DNA of 64,000 bases from NCBI RefSeq assembly GCF_013184985.2, contig NZ_CP063418.1, forward strand, positions 1,240,001 to 1,304,000, read 5' to 3'. Each line of letters opens with the position of its first letter. Positions within the stretch are counted from its first letter, which is position 1. The position numbers and the translations under genes are program-made. This stretch comes from Actinomyces faecalis (GTDB lineage Bacteria > Actinomycetota > Actinomycetes > Actinomycetales > Actinomycetaceae). The notes below the pieces were generated by a model. That model ran no database searches and was not told where the DNA came from. It was given only the letters and a program-made list of their open reading frames with translations. Below, one piece after another: positions 1-10,712 of this stretch.

Positions 1-1
1 T

Positions 2-1624
<1,623 letters not shown>

Positions 1625-1631
1625 GACGGCC

Positions 1632-1690
1632 GAGCGGACGACGGCGGGGCCGCCACCCGGTGTGGGTGGCGGCCCCGCCGTCGTCCGCTC
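1632..1690. terminator. Long perfect hairpin after rpoD
   Basis: A perfect 27-bp inverted repeat with a 5-nt loop (1659-1663) begins 7 nt after the rpoD stop codon. There is no U-tract. It lies between rpoD and the convergent DUF7455 gene, so it probably serves as a bidirectional terminator. Confidence 0.85.
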
Positions 1691-1730
1691 AGTGAGCCCG
1701 GCTCAGCGAGGGCTCACGACCTGCCGCGTC

Positions 1731-1997
1731 TCAGGCGCCGGTGACGAGCTGGCTCGTCTCGTCCTGGATGAACAGGGCCTGCTTCTCCAGGGCGCTCATG
1801 TGGGCGTGGCCGTGGTGACCGCAGAAGAGCAGCTCTCCGCTGACCAGGACGACGCGGATAAAGGCCTGGGCCCCGCACACGTCGCACCGGTCCGCGGTGG
1901 TCAGCGGCCGCTCGTTGGTCTGGCTGGGCGTCGGGGCGGCCTCAGCCTCGGAGGCCATGAGCGTCGGGGTGAGGCTCGGGGTACGTGTCTGACTCAT
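1731..1997 (-). CDS. DUF7455 family small metal-binding protein
   Basis: Small protein of 88 residues found beside the housekeeping sigma gene in many Actinobacteria; function unknown. The middle of the protein has CDVCGAQAF and later FCGHHGHAH, a Cys/His set suited to binding one zinc ion, followed by an acidic helix ending in DETSQLVTGA. I chose the ATG at 1997 (MSQTRT); a GTG at 2015 in the same frame would add six residues (MWCCTD) and cannot be excluded, as neither start has a clear ribosome site. It is convergent with rpoD and divergent from parE. Confidence 0.85.
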   Translation of the reverse strand: MSQTRTPSLTPTLMASEAEAAPTPSQTNERPLTTADRCDVCGAQAFIRVVLVSGELLFCGHHGHAHMSALEKQALFIQDETSQLVTGA

Positions 1998-2124
1998 GTC
2001 CGTACAACACCACACCGGTGCCTGCCTCTTCCCTCCGTCCGAGGTGTTTCCGCCCCTGGCGCACGCGGTGCGCCTGAGGCGAACACCGCAGGTCAGGATC
2101 TGAGACCTTCGAGGACCGATCGGC

Positions 2125-2137
2125 TAGGTTGCGGACG
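2125..2137 (+). promoter_or_regulatory. -10 element of parE, leaderless start
   Basis: TAGGTT at 2125-2130 lies exactly 6 nt before the GTG start of parE, and no ribosome-binding site is visible. Transcription would begin at or next to the start codon. Confidence 0.5.
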
Positions 2138-4377
2138 TGGCCGACTCCTCCAGCTCCTACTCCGCCCGTCACCTCTCCGTCCTGGAGGGGCTTGAGGCGG
2201 TCCGTAAGCGTCCCGGCATGTACATCGGCTCAACCGACCAGCGCGGGCTCATGCACTGCGTGTGGGAGATCATCGACAACTCCGTCGACGAGGCGCTGGA
2301 GGGCTACGGGGACTCGATCTGCGTCACGGTCCACGGGGACGGCTCGATCGAGGTCCGTGACAACGGACGTGGCGTACCTGTCGACGTCGAGCCCGGGTCC
2401 GGACTGACCGGCGTGGAGCTGGTCTACACCAAGCTCCACGCGGGCGGGAAGTTCGGGGGCGGTTCCTACGGCGCCGCCGGCGGGCTGCACGGTGTGGGCG
2501 CGAGCGTGGTCAACGCGCTGAGCCAGCGCATGGACGTCGAGGTCGACCGTGGTGGCAGGACCTACGCGATGAGCTTCCATCGTGGCGTGCCGGGGGTCTT
2601 TGACGACGCTGATCCCTCTAGCCCGCAGCCTGACGCCCCCTTCACCGAGTACACCGAGGCCTCTGAGCTGCGCGTGGTCGGCAAGGTCAGACGGGGCGTG
2701 AGCGGCACCCGCGTGCGCTACTGGGCCGATCCTCAGATCTTCCCCCGGCCTTCCGAGTACGACGCCGCGGCGCTGCGCGCCCGCCTGCGCCAGACCAGCT
2801 TCCTGGTGCCAGGCCTGAGCCTGACGCTGACTGACGAGCGTAGCGAGGAGGAGGCAGCCAGGGCGGACAGGAGCCCGTCGTCAGGATCCTCGGCCCCTAC
2901 CGATGATCCGGCGCTGCGCGCCAGCGCCAGGAACGCTACCGAGGCAGCCAGCGACCTGTTCGGCTCGCAGGCGCAGGCTGCTGAGGGCAGTGAGGTCTTC
3001 CTGGCCGAGGGCGGGACGAGGGACTTCGTCGACTTCCTGGCGACCGACGCCTCGGTGACGGACACCTTCCGCCTGACGGGCGAGGGCACCTACACCGAGA
3101 CCGTCCAGCAGCTGGACGCCAAAAGCGGGCACCTGCGCCCGGTCGAGGTCGAGCGCACCTGCAGCGTCGACGTCGCCCTGCGCTGGGGCATCGGCTACGA
3201 CACCGTGGAGCGCTCCTTCGTCAACATCATCGCCACCCCCATGGGTGGTACGCACCTGACCGGCTTCGAGCAGGCCGTGACCAAGGTGCTGCGCAAGCAG
3301 ATCGACTCCAACGCGCGCGCTCTCAAGGTGACCTCACGTGACGGCAGGATCGAGAAGGACGACATCCTGGCCGGCATGACCGCTGTCGTCACCGTGCGCG
3401 TGCCTGAGCCCCAGTTCGAGGGTCAGACCAAGGAGGTGCTCGGCACCGCCCCGGTGCGTCAGATCGTGGCCAGGGTGGTGGACAAGGAGCTCACCGCGCT
3501 GCTGACCTCCTCCAAGCGTGACCTCAAGACCCAGTCACGAGCGCTGCAGGAGAAGGTCGTCGGCGAGATGCGTGCACGTATCAGTGCGCGCATGCACAAG
3601 GAGATCACCCGTCGCAAGACGGCCCTGGAGACCTCGACGCTTCCTGCCAAGCTGGCCGACTGCCGCAGCGACGACGTCGCTGCCTCCGAGCTGTTCATCG
3701 TCGAGGGGGACTCGGCGCTCGGTACCGCCAAGAACGCCCGGAACTCGGAGTTCCAGGCGCTGCTGCCCATCCGCGGCAAGATCCTCAACGTCCAGAAGGC
3801 GTCGCAGGCCGACATGCTGCGCAACGCCGAGTGCTCGGCCATCATCCAGGTGGTGGGCGCCGGATCCGGACGCACCTTCGACCTGGACTCCGCGCGCTAC
3901 GGCAAGGTCATCCTCATGACTGACGCCGACGTCGACGGCGCCCACATCCGGACCCTCCTGCTCACGCTCTTCTTCCGCTACATGCGCCCGATGATCGAGG
4001 CCGGTCGCGTCTACGCCGCGGTACCGCCGTTGCACCGTATCGAGGTCTCGGCCCAGGGGCGGCGTAAGAAGGAGATCATCTACACCTACTCCGACGACGA
4101 GCTGGTCCGCACGCTGCGCAAGCTGGAGAAGCAGGGGCGGAGCTTCAAGGAGCCGCAGCGCTACAAGGGTCTGGGGGAGATGGACGCCCACCAGCTGGCC
4201 GAGACGACGATGGAGCCTGAGCACCGGACCCTGCGCCGGATCACCCTGGGGGACGAGGCCGAGCTCCTGGAGGCGGAGAACGTCTTTGAGCTGCTCATGG
4301 GCTCCTCGGTGGAGCCGCGTCGTGACTTTATCGTCGAGGGCGCGCAGGACATCGACCGCGAGCGGATCGATGCCTGA
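2137..4377 (+). CDS. parE: DNA topoisomerase IV / second type IIA topoisomerase, subunit B
   Basis: ATPase subunit of a type IIA topoisomerase that decatenates or relaxes DNA with the A subunit at 8028-10562. The GHKL ATPase domain shows E44 and N48 (WEIIDNSVDEAL), D75 in RDNGRGV and the glycine-rich lid GGLHGVGASVVNAL (115-128). The TOPRIM domain carries FIVEGDSAL and MTDADVDGAHIR, and the C-terminal domain ends with RYKGLGEMDA. At 746 residues it is somewhat long because of a low-complexity Ser/Ala/Asp-rich insert at residues about 235-285. Its position next to the sigma gene, with parC nearby, matches the second topoisomerase of other Actinobacteria, so I call it ParE rather than GyrB. Start is GTG at 2137. 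Confidence 0.9.
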   Translation: MADSSSSYSARHLSVLEGLEAVRKRPGMYIGSTDQRGLMHCVWEIIDNSVDEALEGYGDSICVTVHGDGSIEVRDNGRGVPVDVEPGSGLTGVELVYTKLHAGGKFGGGSYGAAGGLHGVGASVVNALSQRMDVEVDRGGRTYAMSFHRGVPGVFDDADPSSPQPDAPFTEYTEASELRVVGKVRRGVSGTRVRYWADPQIFPRPSEYDAAALRARLRQTSFLVPGLSLTLTDERSEEEAARADRSPSSGSSAPTDDPALRASARNATEAASDLFGSQAQAAEGSEVFLAEGGTRDFVDFLATDASVTDTFRLTGEGTYTETVQQLDAKSGHLRPVEVERTCSVDVALRWGIGYDTVERSFVNIIATPMGGTHLTGFEQAVTKVLRKQIDSNARALKVTSRDGRIEKDDILAGMTAVVTVRVPEPQFEGQTKEVLGTAPVRQIVARVVDKELTALLTSSKRDLKTQSRALQEKVVGEMRARISARMHKEITRRKTALETSTLPAKLADCRSDDVAASELFIVEGDSALGTAKNARNSEFQALLPIRGKILNVQKASQADMLRNAECSAIIQVVGAGSGRTFDLDSARYGKVILMTDADVDGAHIRTLLLTLFFRYMRPMIEAGRVYAAVPPLHRIEVSAQGRRKKEIIYTYSDDELVRTLRKLEKQGRSFKEPQRYKGLGEMDAHQLAETTMEPEHRTLRRITLGDEAELLEAENVFELLMGSSVEPRRDFIVEGAQDIDRERIDA

Positions 4378-4472
4378 GTCCTACCTGTCGCAGGCCTGAC
4401 ACACGGTGTCCGGTACCCTGCAGGCACGCTGCGCGGGGTCCTGCTCGCGCCTGTGAGCTGTGAGGAGGCGAG

Positions 4473-5525
4473 ATGGTTCCTGTCTACGGCGCGTCGCGAC
4501 GTACAGGACTCGGTCCCTGGTCGATGCTGCGGCCAGGGCCGCGCTCCTGCCTGCCCCCGCTCCTGACGTGGTTGCCGCTCGGTCCTGGTGACAACGCCGA
4601 GCTGGCTGGTCTTGTCGCGCGTGCCGAGGAGGAGGACAACCCTCCTTATCGGACGACGGCGCAGGAGACGAGTGAGTACTTCCTCGACCCGACCTACTCC
4701 GGCGTCGCTGGCCGCGACGAGCAGGGGGTGATGAGGGCCTTCGGACTCGTACGCATCCGGCCGGCGCACGAGATCTACGCGTCGATGACCGGTGTCGTGG
4801 ATCCGCAGTGGCGGAGCCAGGGGATCGGGGGCGCGTTGCTGCACTGGCAGGCGGAGCGGGCACGCCACCTCATCGGCGCGGAGCGGGCAGGCGCCGATCC
4901 TGGCAGCCTGACAGCGGTACCGGCTCACGTCGTGACCACGGTGCTGGAGGATGACGAGCGGATGAAGGACCACCTGCGCACTCTCGGCTTCACGGCGCGT
5001 CGGTGGTACCGCGAGATGCGGCGTTCCCTGGACATCGAGATCCCTGAGGTGGATCTTGACGGGTTCCTCACGATTGAGCCCTGGAGCGAGGAGCTGGACG
5101 AGGCGGCGCACCGCGCTCACAACCAGGCTTACGCTGAGGGCTTTGGGGCCTCGGCAGTGAGCCTGGAGGAGTGGCGTGCAGGCAGGGCGTACTTCGCGCC
5201 GGACTGGAGCTTCATCGCCGTCGACCGCTCAGGAGACCGCGCCAGAGTGGCCGGCTACCTGCGTTCAGGACGGTATGAGCAGGACTGGCAGGCGCTGGGC
5301 TGGCGCGAGGGGTACACGGACATGCTGGGCGTCCTGGCGGACTACCGCAGCAGAGGTGTGGCTCCTGCGCTGCTGACGGCTGCCATGCGGGCCTATCAGC
5401 GTGACGGCATGCAGTACGCGGCGACGGGCGTGGACTCCGACGACCCGACCGGAGCGGTCGATCTGTACCGCGAGCTAGGTTACGGCCCGACACGGGGCAC
5501 GATCCTCTACGGGCTGGATGTCTAG
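4473..5525 (+). CDS. Tandem GNAT-fold N-acetyltransferase
   Basis: Protein of 350 residues with two GNAT (acetyl-CoA dependent N-acetyltransferase) domains. The first has the acetyl-CoA loop in VVDPQWRSQGIGGALL, the second in VLADYRSRGVAPALL followed by the typical ATGVDSDDPTGAVDLYRELGY end, where N is often found in place of the first D. This two-domain layout resembles mycothiol synthase and related enzymes, but the substrate cannot be named from the sequence. The ATG at 4473 has a strong ribosome site, GAGGAGG, at 4462-4468. It stands alone between parE and the convergent DUF222-HNH gene. Confidence 0.85.
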   Translation: MVPVYGASRRTGLGPWSMLRPGPRSCLPPLLTWLPLGPGDNAELAGLVARAEEEDNPPYRTTAQETSEYFLDPTYSGVAGRDEQGVMRAFGLVRIRPAHEIYASMTGVVDPQWRSQGIGGALLHWQAERARHLIGAERAGADPGSLTAVPAHVVTTVLEDDERMKDHLRTLGFTARRWYREMRRSLDIEIPEVDLDGFLTIEPWSEELDEAAHRAHNQAYAEGFGASAVSLEEWRAGRAYFAPDWSFIAVDRSGDRARVAGYLRSGRYEQDWQALGWREGYTDMLGVLADYRSRGVAPALLTAAMRAYQRDGMQYAATGVDSDDPTGAVDLYRELGYGPTRGTILYGLDV

Positions 5526-5554
5526 CAAGGGCTAAAGACCCTGCGGTGAGGTGC

Positions 5555-7759
5555 CTAGAAGGGGATCACCTTATCCAGGAGCGGAGCCAGGCCGAGCGCG
5601 TGGAGCTCGGGCGGGACGGGTGTGGTCTGCCAGGCGCCGGCCTTCTCACCTGGGCGAGGACCTCGACTCTCCAGACGTGGTTGGCGAGGCGGCGTAGGAC
5701 GTGTGGTTCGTGCGGTCGGTACGGGCCTGGTGCTGGTGGTCAGGCTGTCGCTGGGGCGGACACTGCTGCTGTGCATGTCGGCCTTGCTGCGGCTGGTGCG
5801 GCGCTGTGCTTGACGCAGCCCACGCGCCAGCTGCTCGACGACAGCGTCTGTGACCGCCTGACACAGGTCGTGTGGCAGCGGCGAAGCCGGGACCCAGAGC
5901 TGCCTAGGCCCGACGCGGCGAGGGAGCATCGTGATCGTGCCGTCGGGGGTACGCCGGTAGCGGGTTCGACTGGGTGTGTGCCACTCCAGCGCGCCGTCGT
6001 CCGCCCGGGTGAGGGACCAGCCGGGTGTGTGCTTGAGGCGGTGGTGGGCCTCGCACAGAAGCGTGAGGTTGTCGAGACTGGTGGTCCCACCCTCGCTCCA
6101 CGGCTGGATATGGTCGATGTCGCATCGGTGAGCCGGAACCTGGCAGCCGGGGTGGGTACAGGTGAGGTCCCGGCTGCGTACGGCCTGTGCCAGTGCCGCG
6201 GGAGGACGGTAGCGGGTACGACCGACGTCCACGACGGTGCCGGTGGCCGGGTCGGTGAGGAGACGCCTCCAGGTGCCCCCGGCTGCCAGGGTGGCTGCGA
6301 GGACTGCCGGCACAGGTGTGCTACGTCCACCGGCGGCTATCGAGGAGCTCAGCAGGGCGGTGGCCTCGGCGCCGGCGTGGGCGTCGTCGACCGTACCAGG
6401 GCTGGCGGTGCTGACCGTGTCAGGGCTGACGTCATGGACTGAGGTGAAAGCCGCCACGAGGAGGTGGTCGATAGGTACCGTCACGTCAACGTGGACCTGG
6501 AGCCCGGGAGGGAGACTGACCGGAGGGCTTCCTGAGGGCGTCCACCACGGGCTGGTTGAACCGACCAGCTGGCTCAGGCAAGCCAGGAGAGGCTCGAGCG
6601 GCACGCCGTCAGGCAGAAGGCGCCCAGGCTCCGGAGCACGGCCTGTCGGGTCAGTGCTGCCAGCGATGTCGGCGCCGTCCACGGTGCTCGTGCTGCAAGT
6701 GGTGTCTGCGGCGGCGCAGGCCTGGTGCAGGGCGGTTGACAGGGTACGCAGGCTCATCGCGACAAGCGTGTCCGCACGTAGCTGGGACAGTGTGCGTCCG
6801 TCACCCGTGGCTCGTGCGGCGCCTGCGACGGCGTCGAGCGTGGCGTCAATAAGGAAGGCGTCAGGGCTCGGTAGCAGCATGCGCATCTCGTGGACGCCTT
6901 CGCCCTTCGGCCGAGGCCGAGTGACGTGTCGCGCGGCGGTACTGCGTCGCCTGCGTAGGTTGATGCCCTCCGGGTCCAGCGCTGTGAGAGCGGCGTCGAT
7001 GTCGTGTACGAGCTGGGAGTGGGTGCGGTGGGGTGCCCGTGGCAGCACGTGCTGCTGGACCTGGGCGGCGGTCTCCTCGTCGACGTCGGCGAGCCGGCGG
7101 ACCAGGATGCTGGTCTTGGCATGGTCGAGGAGACCGGTGCGTGCCAGCGCGGCGGTGGGAGCCATGTGCGCAGCAGCGAGGTCCTGGCCGGTGGTGAGCA
7201 GGGTGGTGGCCCGGGCGCGGGAGATACCGAGTCGGCAGGCGATCTCGCTGGCAGTGTTGCGCTGGACCTCGTCCTGGGGCGGCAGGGGTCCCTGCCTGCC
7301 GTCAGGAGCGACAGGTGGCCGGGCAAGATCTGGGTGACGAGCGAGCGCTGCGCAGGTCAGCGCCTGGGTGAAGGAGGCCCAGGCTGTGAGCCTGGCGCAG
7401 GCGGCCACCAGCTCGATCAGGGCCTCCAGACCCAGGGAGGCCAGGTCCTCAGTCATGGCCGATACCTCCCCGGGTGCCAGGACAGCGAGGGGCAGCAGAC
7501 CTGACAGGCTGTGCGTGCCGGCCTCGTCCTGTGCCTGGATCTCGCCGCGTGGCACGGGAGGCCTGTGGAGATGGGTGCCGGGTGCCACCAGTCGTTCGAT
7601 GAGCCTGGCTAGGTCGGCGCCCGGAGGGAGAAGCGTGAGCGCGTCGAGAAGATCGTCCCGGTCAGGGCACCGGCCGCTGCGCTCACCGGTGAGCGCGCTC
7701 AGGGTGTCCACCTGCATGGAGCGAGGTGGACACCCTGAGGTACGTACCGGTTCGAACAT
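5555..7759 (-). CDS. DUF222 / 13E12-type protein with C-terminal HNH endonuclease domain
   Basis: Protein of 734 residues. The N-terminal and central parts are the helical DUF222 region. The C-terminal third holds an HNH nuclease module: CTHPGC, then CDIDHIQPWSEGG, then DNLTLLCEAHHRLKH, which has the paired Cys/His zinc ligands and the His-Asn-His residues. A proline/arginine-rich tail follows. The start chosen is ATG at 7759 (MFEPV); it lies inside a LexA-type box and exactly 6 nt after TATGGT, so the mRNA is probably leaderless. The open frame continues upstream to 7912 without a better start. Family members in mycobacteria are known SOS genes; their biochemical role is not established. Confidence 0.85.
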   Translation of the reverse strand: MFEPVRTSGCPPRSMQVDTLSALTGERSGRCPDRDDLLDALTLLPPGADLARLIERLVAPGTHLHRPPVPRGEIQAQDEAGTHSLSGLLPLAVLAPGEVSAMTEDLASLGLEALIELVAACARLTAWASFTQALTCAALARHPDLARPPVAPDGRQGPLPPQDEVQRNTASEIACRLGISRARATTLLTTGQDLAAAHMAPTAALARTGLLDHAKTSILVRRLADVDEETAAQVQQHVLPRAPHRTHSQLVHDIDAALTALDPEGINLRRRRSTAARHVTRPRPKGEGVHEMRMLLPSPDAFLIDATLDAVAGAARATGDGRTLSQLRADTLVAMSLRTLSTALHQACAAADTTCSTSTVDGADIAGSTDPTGRAPEPGRLLPDGVPLEPLLACLSQLVGSTSPWWTPSGSPPVSLPPGLQVHVDVTVPIDHLLVAAFTSVHDVSPDTVSTASPGTVDDAHAGAEATALLSSSIAAGGRSTPVPAVLAATLAAGGTWRRLLTDPATGTVVDVGRTRYRPPAALAQAVRSRDLTCTHPGCQVPAHRCDIDHIQPWSEGGTTSLDNLTLLCEAHHRLKHTPGWSLTRADDGALEWHTPSRTRYRRTPDGTITMLPRRVGPRQLWVPASPLPHDLCQAVTDAVVEQLARGLRQAQRRTSRSKADMHSSSVRPSDSLTTSTRPVPTARTTRPTPPRQPRLESRGPRPGEKAGAWQTTPVPPELHALGLAPLLDKVIPF

Positions 7760-7771
7760 GTGTACACCATA
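7752..7771 (-). promoter_or_regulatory. LexA/SOS box overlapping promoter and start of the DUF222-HNH gene
   Basis: On the minus strand GTGTACACATGTTCGA (7767-7752) fits the actinobacterial LexA palindrome (half site GTTCGA, other half degenerate) and differs by one base from the box at dnaE2. The -10 hexamer TATGGT (7771-7766) overlaps it by two bases, and the ATG start lies inside it. LexA bound here would block initiation. Confidence 0.7.
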
Positions 7772-7824
7772 TCGCAGTGGTGACGTCTTTGCTAGTGCGC
7801 AGTGTGATCGCAATATGTTTGCGT

Positions 7825-7844
7825 GTGTATACACATGTATACGC
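7825..7844. repeat. Tandem 10-bp palindromes upstream of the DUF222-HNH gene
   Basis: GTGTATACAC (perfect palindrome, 7825-7834) is followed directly by ATGTATACGC (near-palindrome, 7835-7844) in an A/T-rich patch about 65-85 bp upstream of the DUF222-HNH start. The rest of 7772-8027 contains the parC terminator and no gene I can support. A binding site for a second regulator is possible. Confidence 0.35.
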
Positions 7845-7965
7845 ATGTGATGCGTTGGAGTGCTCCTATAGCGATCGGACGTCACAGGAGCAGCGGGCAA
7901 GGGGAAGAGCATCCCGGTGCCGTACCGATCGAGCTCTCCCGCCGTGTGTCGCGCCAGGTACGACG

Positions 7966-8002
7966 CTGGGGCTGCGCCCTCGCGAGAAGAGCACAGCCCC
8001 AG
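7966..8002 (-). terminator. Hairpin downstream of parC
   Basis: CTGGGGCTG (7966-7974) and CAGCCCCAG (7994-8002) form a 9-bp stem with a 19-nt loop, 25 bp past the parC stop codon. It probably ends parC transcription. Confidence 0.5.
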
Positions 8003-8027
8003 GAGACGCGTCAGGGTGAGCCGCTCG

Positions 8028-10562
8028 TCAGCCCACGGCTGTCACCGGAGCCGGCAGCGGGGTCCCGGAGGCGTCGCGGCGCTCGTCGACCTCCGGCAGC
8101 GCCACGCCCTGGCCCCCACCGCCTACGGCGCGCGCCGGGCCGAGGCCTACCCAGGCAAGGACCAGCTGGTCCTCGCCGCGCAGGAAGCGCTGGGCGCGTA
8201 CGCCACCGGTGGCGCGTCCCTTGGCCGGGTAGCGGTCGAGCGGAGTGACCTTGACCGATCCGGAGTCCATCCCTGGCAGGGCGCCCTCGGCGTCGGCGAT
8301 CGTGACGACGACGGCCTCGGCAAGAAGGTCGGCGGGCACCGAGGCGCCCGCGATGACCTGGGCCCCCTCGTGCAGGCTGATTCCTGCCATGCCACCGGCT
8401 CCACGACCCTGAGGACGGACCTTCGAGGCCTCGAAACGCAGCAGCTGGGCGTCGTCGGTGACGAGCGTCAGCACGTCCGTGTCGGCCGCAGTGCCTGCGA
8501 AGACCACGTGGTCGCCGTCGGACAGGGAGATAACCTCCCAGCTCTCACCACGTGCGGGCTCGTCGCCAGGCTTGACACGCTTGATGACGCCGTCGGCCGT
8601 GGCCAGGACGACGGGCTCGTGCTGGGTCTCGCCCACGGGTACCAGGCCCACGACCTTCTCACCGGGCTCGAGGTCGACCAGCAGGCCGACGGGCTGACCG
8701 CCGGCCAGCGACGGTGCTCCCTCCAGCCGGGGTACCTCCGGGGCAGAGAGCACGTCCATGAGGACCAGCCGCCCGGTGTCGGTGACGGCACCGACGCGGC
8801 CGCGCGCCGTCGTCGGCACCTGGCTGGTCAGGGCGTCGTGACGTTGCCTCTCGCCGGTGCGAGCCACCGGCTCGGCGCCGTCGACCCGGGCCACGAGTCC
8901 CGTGGCGCTCAGCAGCACGCGGCAGGGGTCGTCCGGCACCGTGAGCGGTACCTGTGAGGCGGTAGCAGCCAGGCTCGCGGCCACCGCCTCCTTCATGGCC
9001 TGCCCGGCTCCTGCACCAGCCCCTCCCGGAGCCCCGGCACCACCGGCGAGCGCACCCGCTCCGGATCCTGGGGCCTCCAGCAGCACCGTACGTCGTGGGG
9101 TGCCGAACTCCTCGGCGACGGCCGCCAGCTCGCGCGAGACGACGCTGCGCAGCAGCCTCTCGTCGGCCAGGATCGCCTCCAGCTGCTCGATCTCGCGAGC
9201 CAGCTCGTCGCGCTCCTTCTCCAGCTCGATGACGGAGAACCTGGTCAGGCGCCGGAGCTGCAGCTCCAGGATGTAGGAGGCCTGGGCCTCGGAGAGGTCA
9301 AAGACCTGCATGAGGCGGGTGCGGGCGGTTGCGGCGTCGTCGGAGGAACGGACGACCTGGATGACCTCGTCGATGTCGAGGATGGCGATGAGGAGCCCCT
9401 CGACCAGGTGCTGACGCTCGCGCCTCTTGCTCAGACGGAAGCGGGTGCGTCGTTCGACCACCGTCATGCGGTGGCGTACGAAGACCTCAAGGAGCTCGCG
9501 CAGACCCAGGGTCCGGGGCTGGCCGTCGACCAGGCACACGTTGTTGATGCCGAAGGAGTCCTCCAGCGGGGTGTGCTTGTAGAGCTGGGCGAGCACCGCC
9601 TCGGGGTTGTAGCCGTTCTTGACCCCGATGACCAGGCGCGTGCCGTTCTTGCGGTCGGTCAGGTCCGCCACGTCCGTGATGCCCTGGAGCTTCTTGGCGC
9701 TCACGGCGTCCTTGATCCGGGAGATCACCTTCTCCGGTCCCACGAGGTAGGGCAGCTCGGTGACGACGATGCCCTTCTTCCGCGGCGTGACGTTCTCGAT
9801 CCGGGCAGTGGCGCGAGTGAGGAACTTGCCTCGTCCGGTGCGGTAGGCCTCGCGGATCCCGTCCAGCCCCACGATCATGCCGCCGGTGGGCAGGTCCGGC
9901 CCGGGGACGAAGGCCATGAGGTCCTCCAGGCTCGCCTCCGGGTGGGCGATGAGGTGGCGGGCGGCGCTGACGACCTCGACGAGGTTGTGGGGAGGCATGT
10001 TGGTCGCCATGCCCACCGCGATGCCAGAGGTGCCGTTGACCAGGAGGTTAGGGAAGGCGGCAGGCAGGACGTCGGGCTCGGTGAGCGTGTAGTCGTAGTT
10101 GGGGGAGAAGTCGACGGTGTCCTCGTCGATGTCAGCCGTCAGCACCAGCGCGGGGGCGGCGAGCCTGGCCTCGGTGTAGCGCGGCGCGGCCGGGCCGTCG
10201 TCCAGCGAGCCGAAGTTGCCGTGGCCGTCGATCAGCGGCAGCCGCATCGTGAAGGGCTGGGCCAGGCGGACCAGCGCCTCGTAGATCGCGACGTCGCCGT
10301 GGGGGTGGAGGCGTCCCATGACGTCGCCGACCACGCGTGAGGACTTCACGTGCGCTCGGTCCGGGCGCAGCCCCATCCGGTCCATCTGGAACAGGATGCG
10401 GCGCTGGACGGGCTTGAGGCCGTCGCGGGCGTCAGGCAGCGCTCGCGCGTAGATGACCGAGTAGGCGTACTCCAGGAAGCTGGTACGCATCTCGGTGGAC
10501 AGGTCCTGCTCGACGATCTCGCCGTCGATAGGTGGGGGAGTCGTGGTGGCGGACTTCGGCAT
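8028..10562 (-). CDS. parC: DNA topoisomerase IV / second type IIA topoisomerase, subunit A
   Basis: DNA-cleaving subunit, partner of ParE; 844 residues. The breakage-reunion domain shows [11 protein letters not shown], the quinolone-pocket stretch [12 protein letters not shown] (86-97) and catalytic Tyr129 in APRYTEARL. The C-terminal beta-pinwheel is preceded by an unusual Gly/Ala-rich linker ([15 protein letters not shown]). The canonical GyrA box (QRRGGKG) is absent; the closest match is QGRGAGG, which favours ParC over GyrA. The start is ATG at 10562: MPKSATTT begins a typical N-terminus, and GACAAT lies 6 nt upstream, so the transcript may be leaderless. A GTG at 10568 is possible. The frame is open farther upstream to 11276, but that part is antisense to other genes. 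Confidence 0.9.
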   Translation of the reverse strand: MPKSATTTPPPIDGEIVEQDLSTEMRTSFLEYAYSVIYARALPDARDGLKPVQRRILFQMDRMGLRPDRAHVKSSRVVGDVMGRLHPHGDVAIYEALVRLAQPFTMRLPLIDGHGNFGSLDDGPAAPRYTEARLAAPALVLTADIDEDTVDFSPNYDYTLTEPDVLPAAFPNLLVNGTSGIAVGMATNMPPHNLVEVVSAARHLIAHPEASLEDLMAFVPGPDLPTGGMIVGLDGIREAYRTGRGKFLTRATARIENVTPRKKGIVVTELPYLVGPEKVISRIKDAVSAKKLQGITDVADLTDRKNGTRLVIGVKNGYNPEAVLAQLYKHTPLEDSFGINNVCLVDGQPRTLGLRELLEVFVRHRMTVVERRTRFRLSKRRERQHLVEGLLIAILDIDEVIQVVRSSDDAATARTRLMQVFDLSEAQASYILELQLRRLTRFSVIELEKERDELAREIEQLEAILADERLLRSVVSRELAAVAEEFGTPRRTVLLEAPGSGAGALAGGAGAPGGAGAGAGQAMKEAVAASLAATASQVPLTVPDDPCRVLLSATGLVARVDGAEPVARTGERQRHDALTSQVPTTARGRVGAVTDTGRLVLMDVLSAPEVPRLEGAPSLAGGQPVGLLVDLEPGEKVVGLVPVGETQHEPVVLATADGVIKRVKPGDEPARGESWEVISLSDGDHVVFAGTAADTDVLTLVTDDAQLLRFEASKVRPQGRGAGGMAGISLHEGAQVIAGASVPADLLAEAVVVTIADAEGALPGMDSGSVKVTPLDRYPAKGRATGGVRAQRFLRGEDQLVLAWVGLGPARAVGGGGQGVALPEVDERRDASGTPLPAPVTAVG

Positions 10563-10712
10563 AGGCACATTGTCCGGGCTCGCTGGCCGCTGGCACGCAG
10601 CGACACCCGTGGGTGAGGGGGACGACGGCGCGGCGACCGGCTGGTCTGTGGACAGGCAGCGGCGGGTCAGGGGCTGTGGAGGCGTGCGGCACGCGACAAG
10701 CACGGAGATGGC

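Noticed and set aside
5546..7504. Long plus-strand frames opposite the DUF222-HNH gene
   Set aside because: They are antisense shadows: no ribosome sites, no known domains, and the minus-strand frame has clear HNH motifs.
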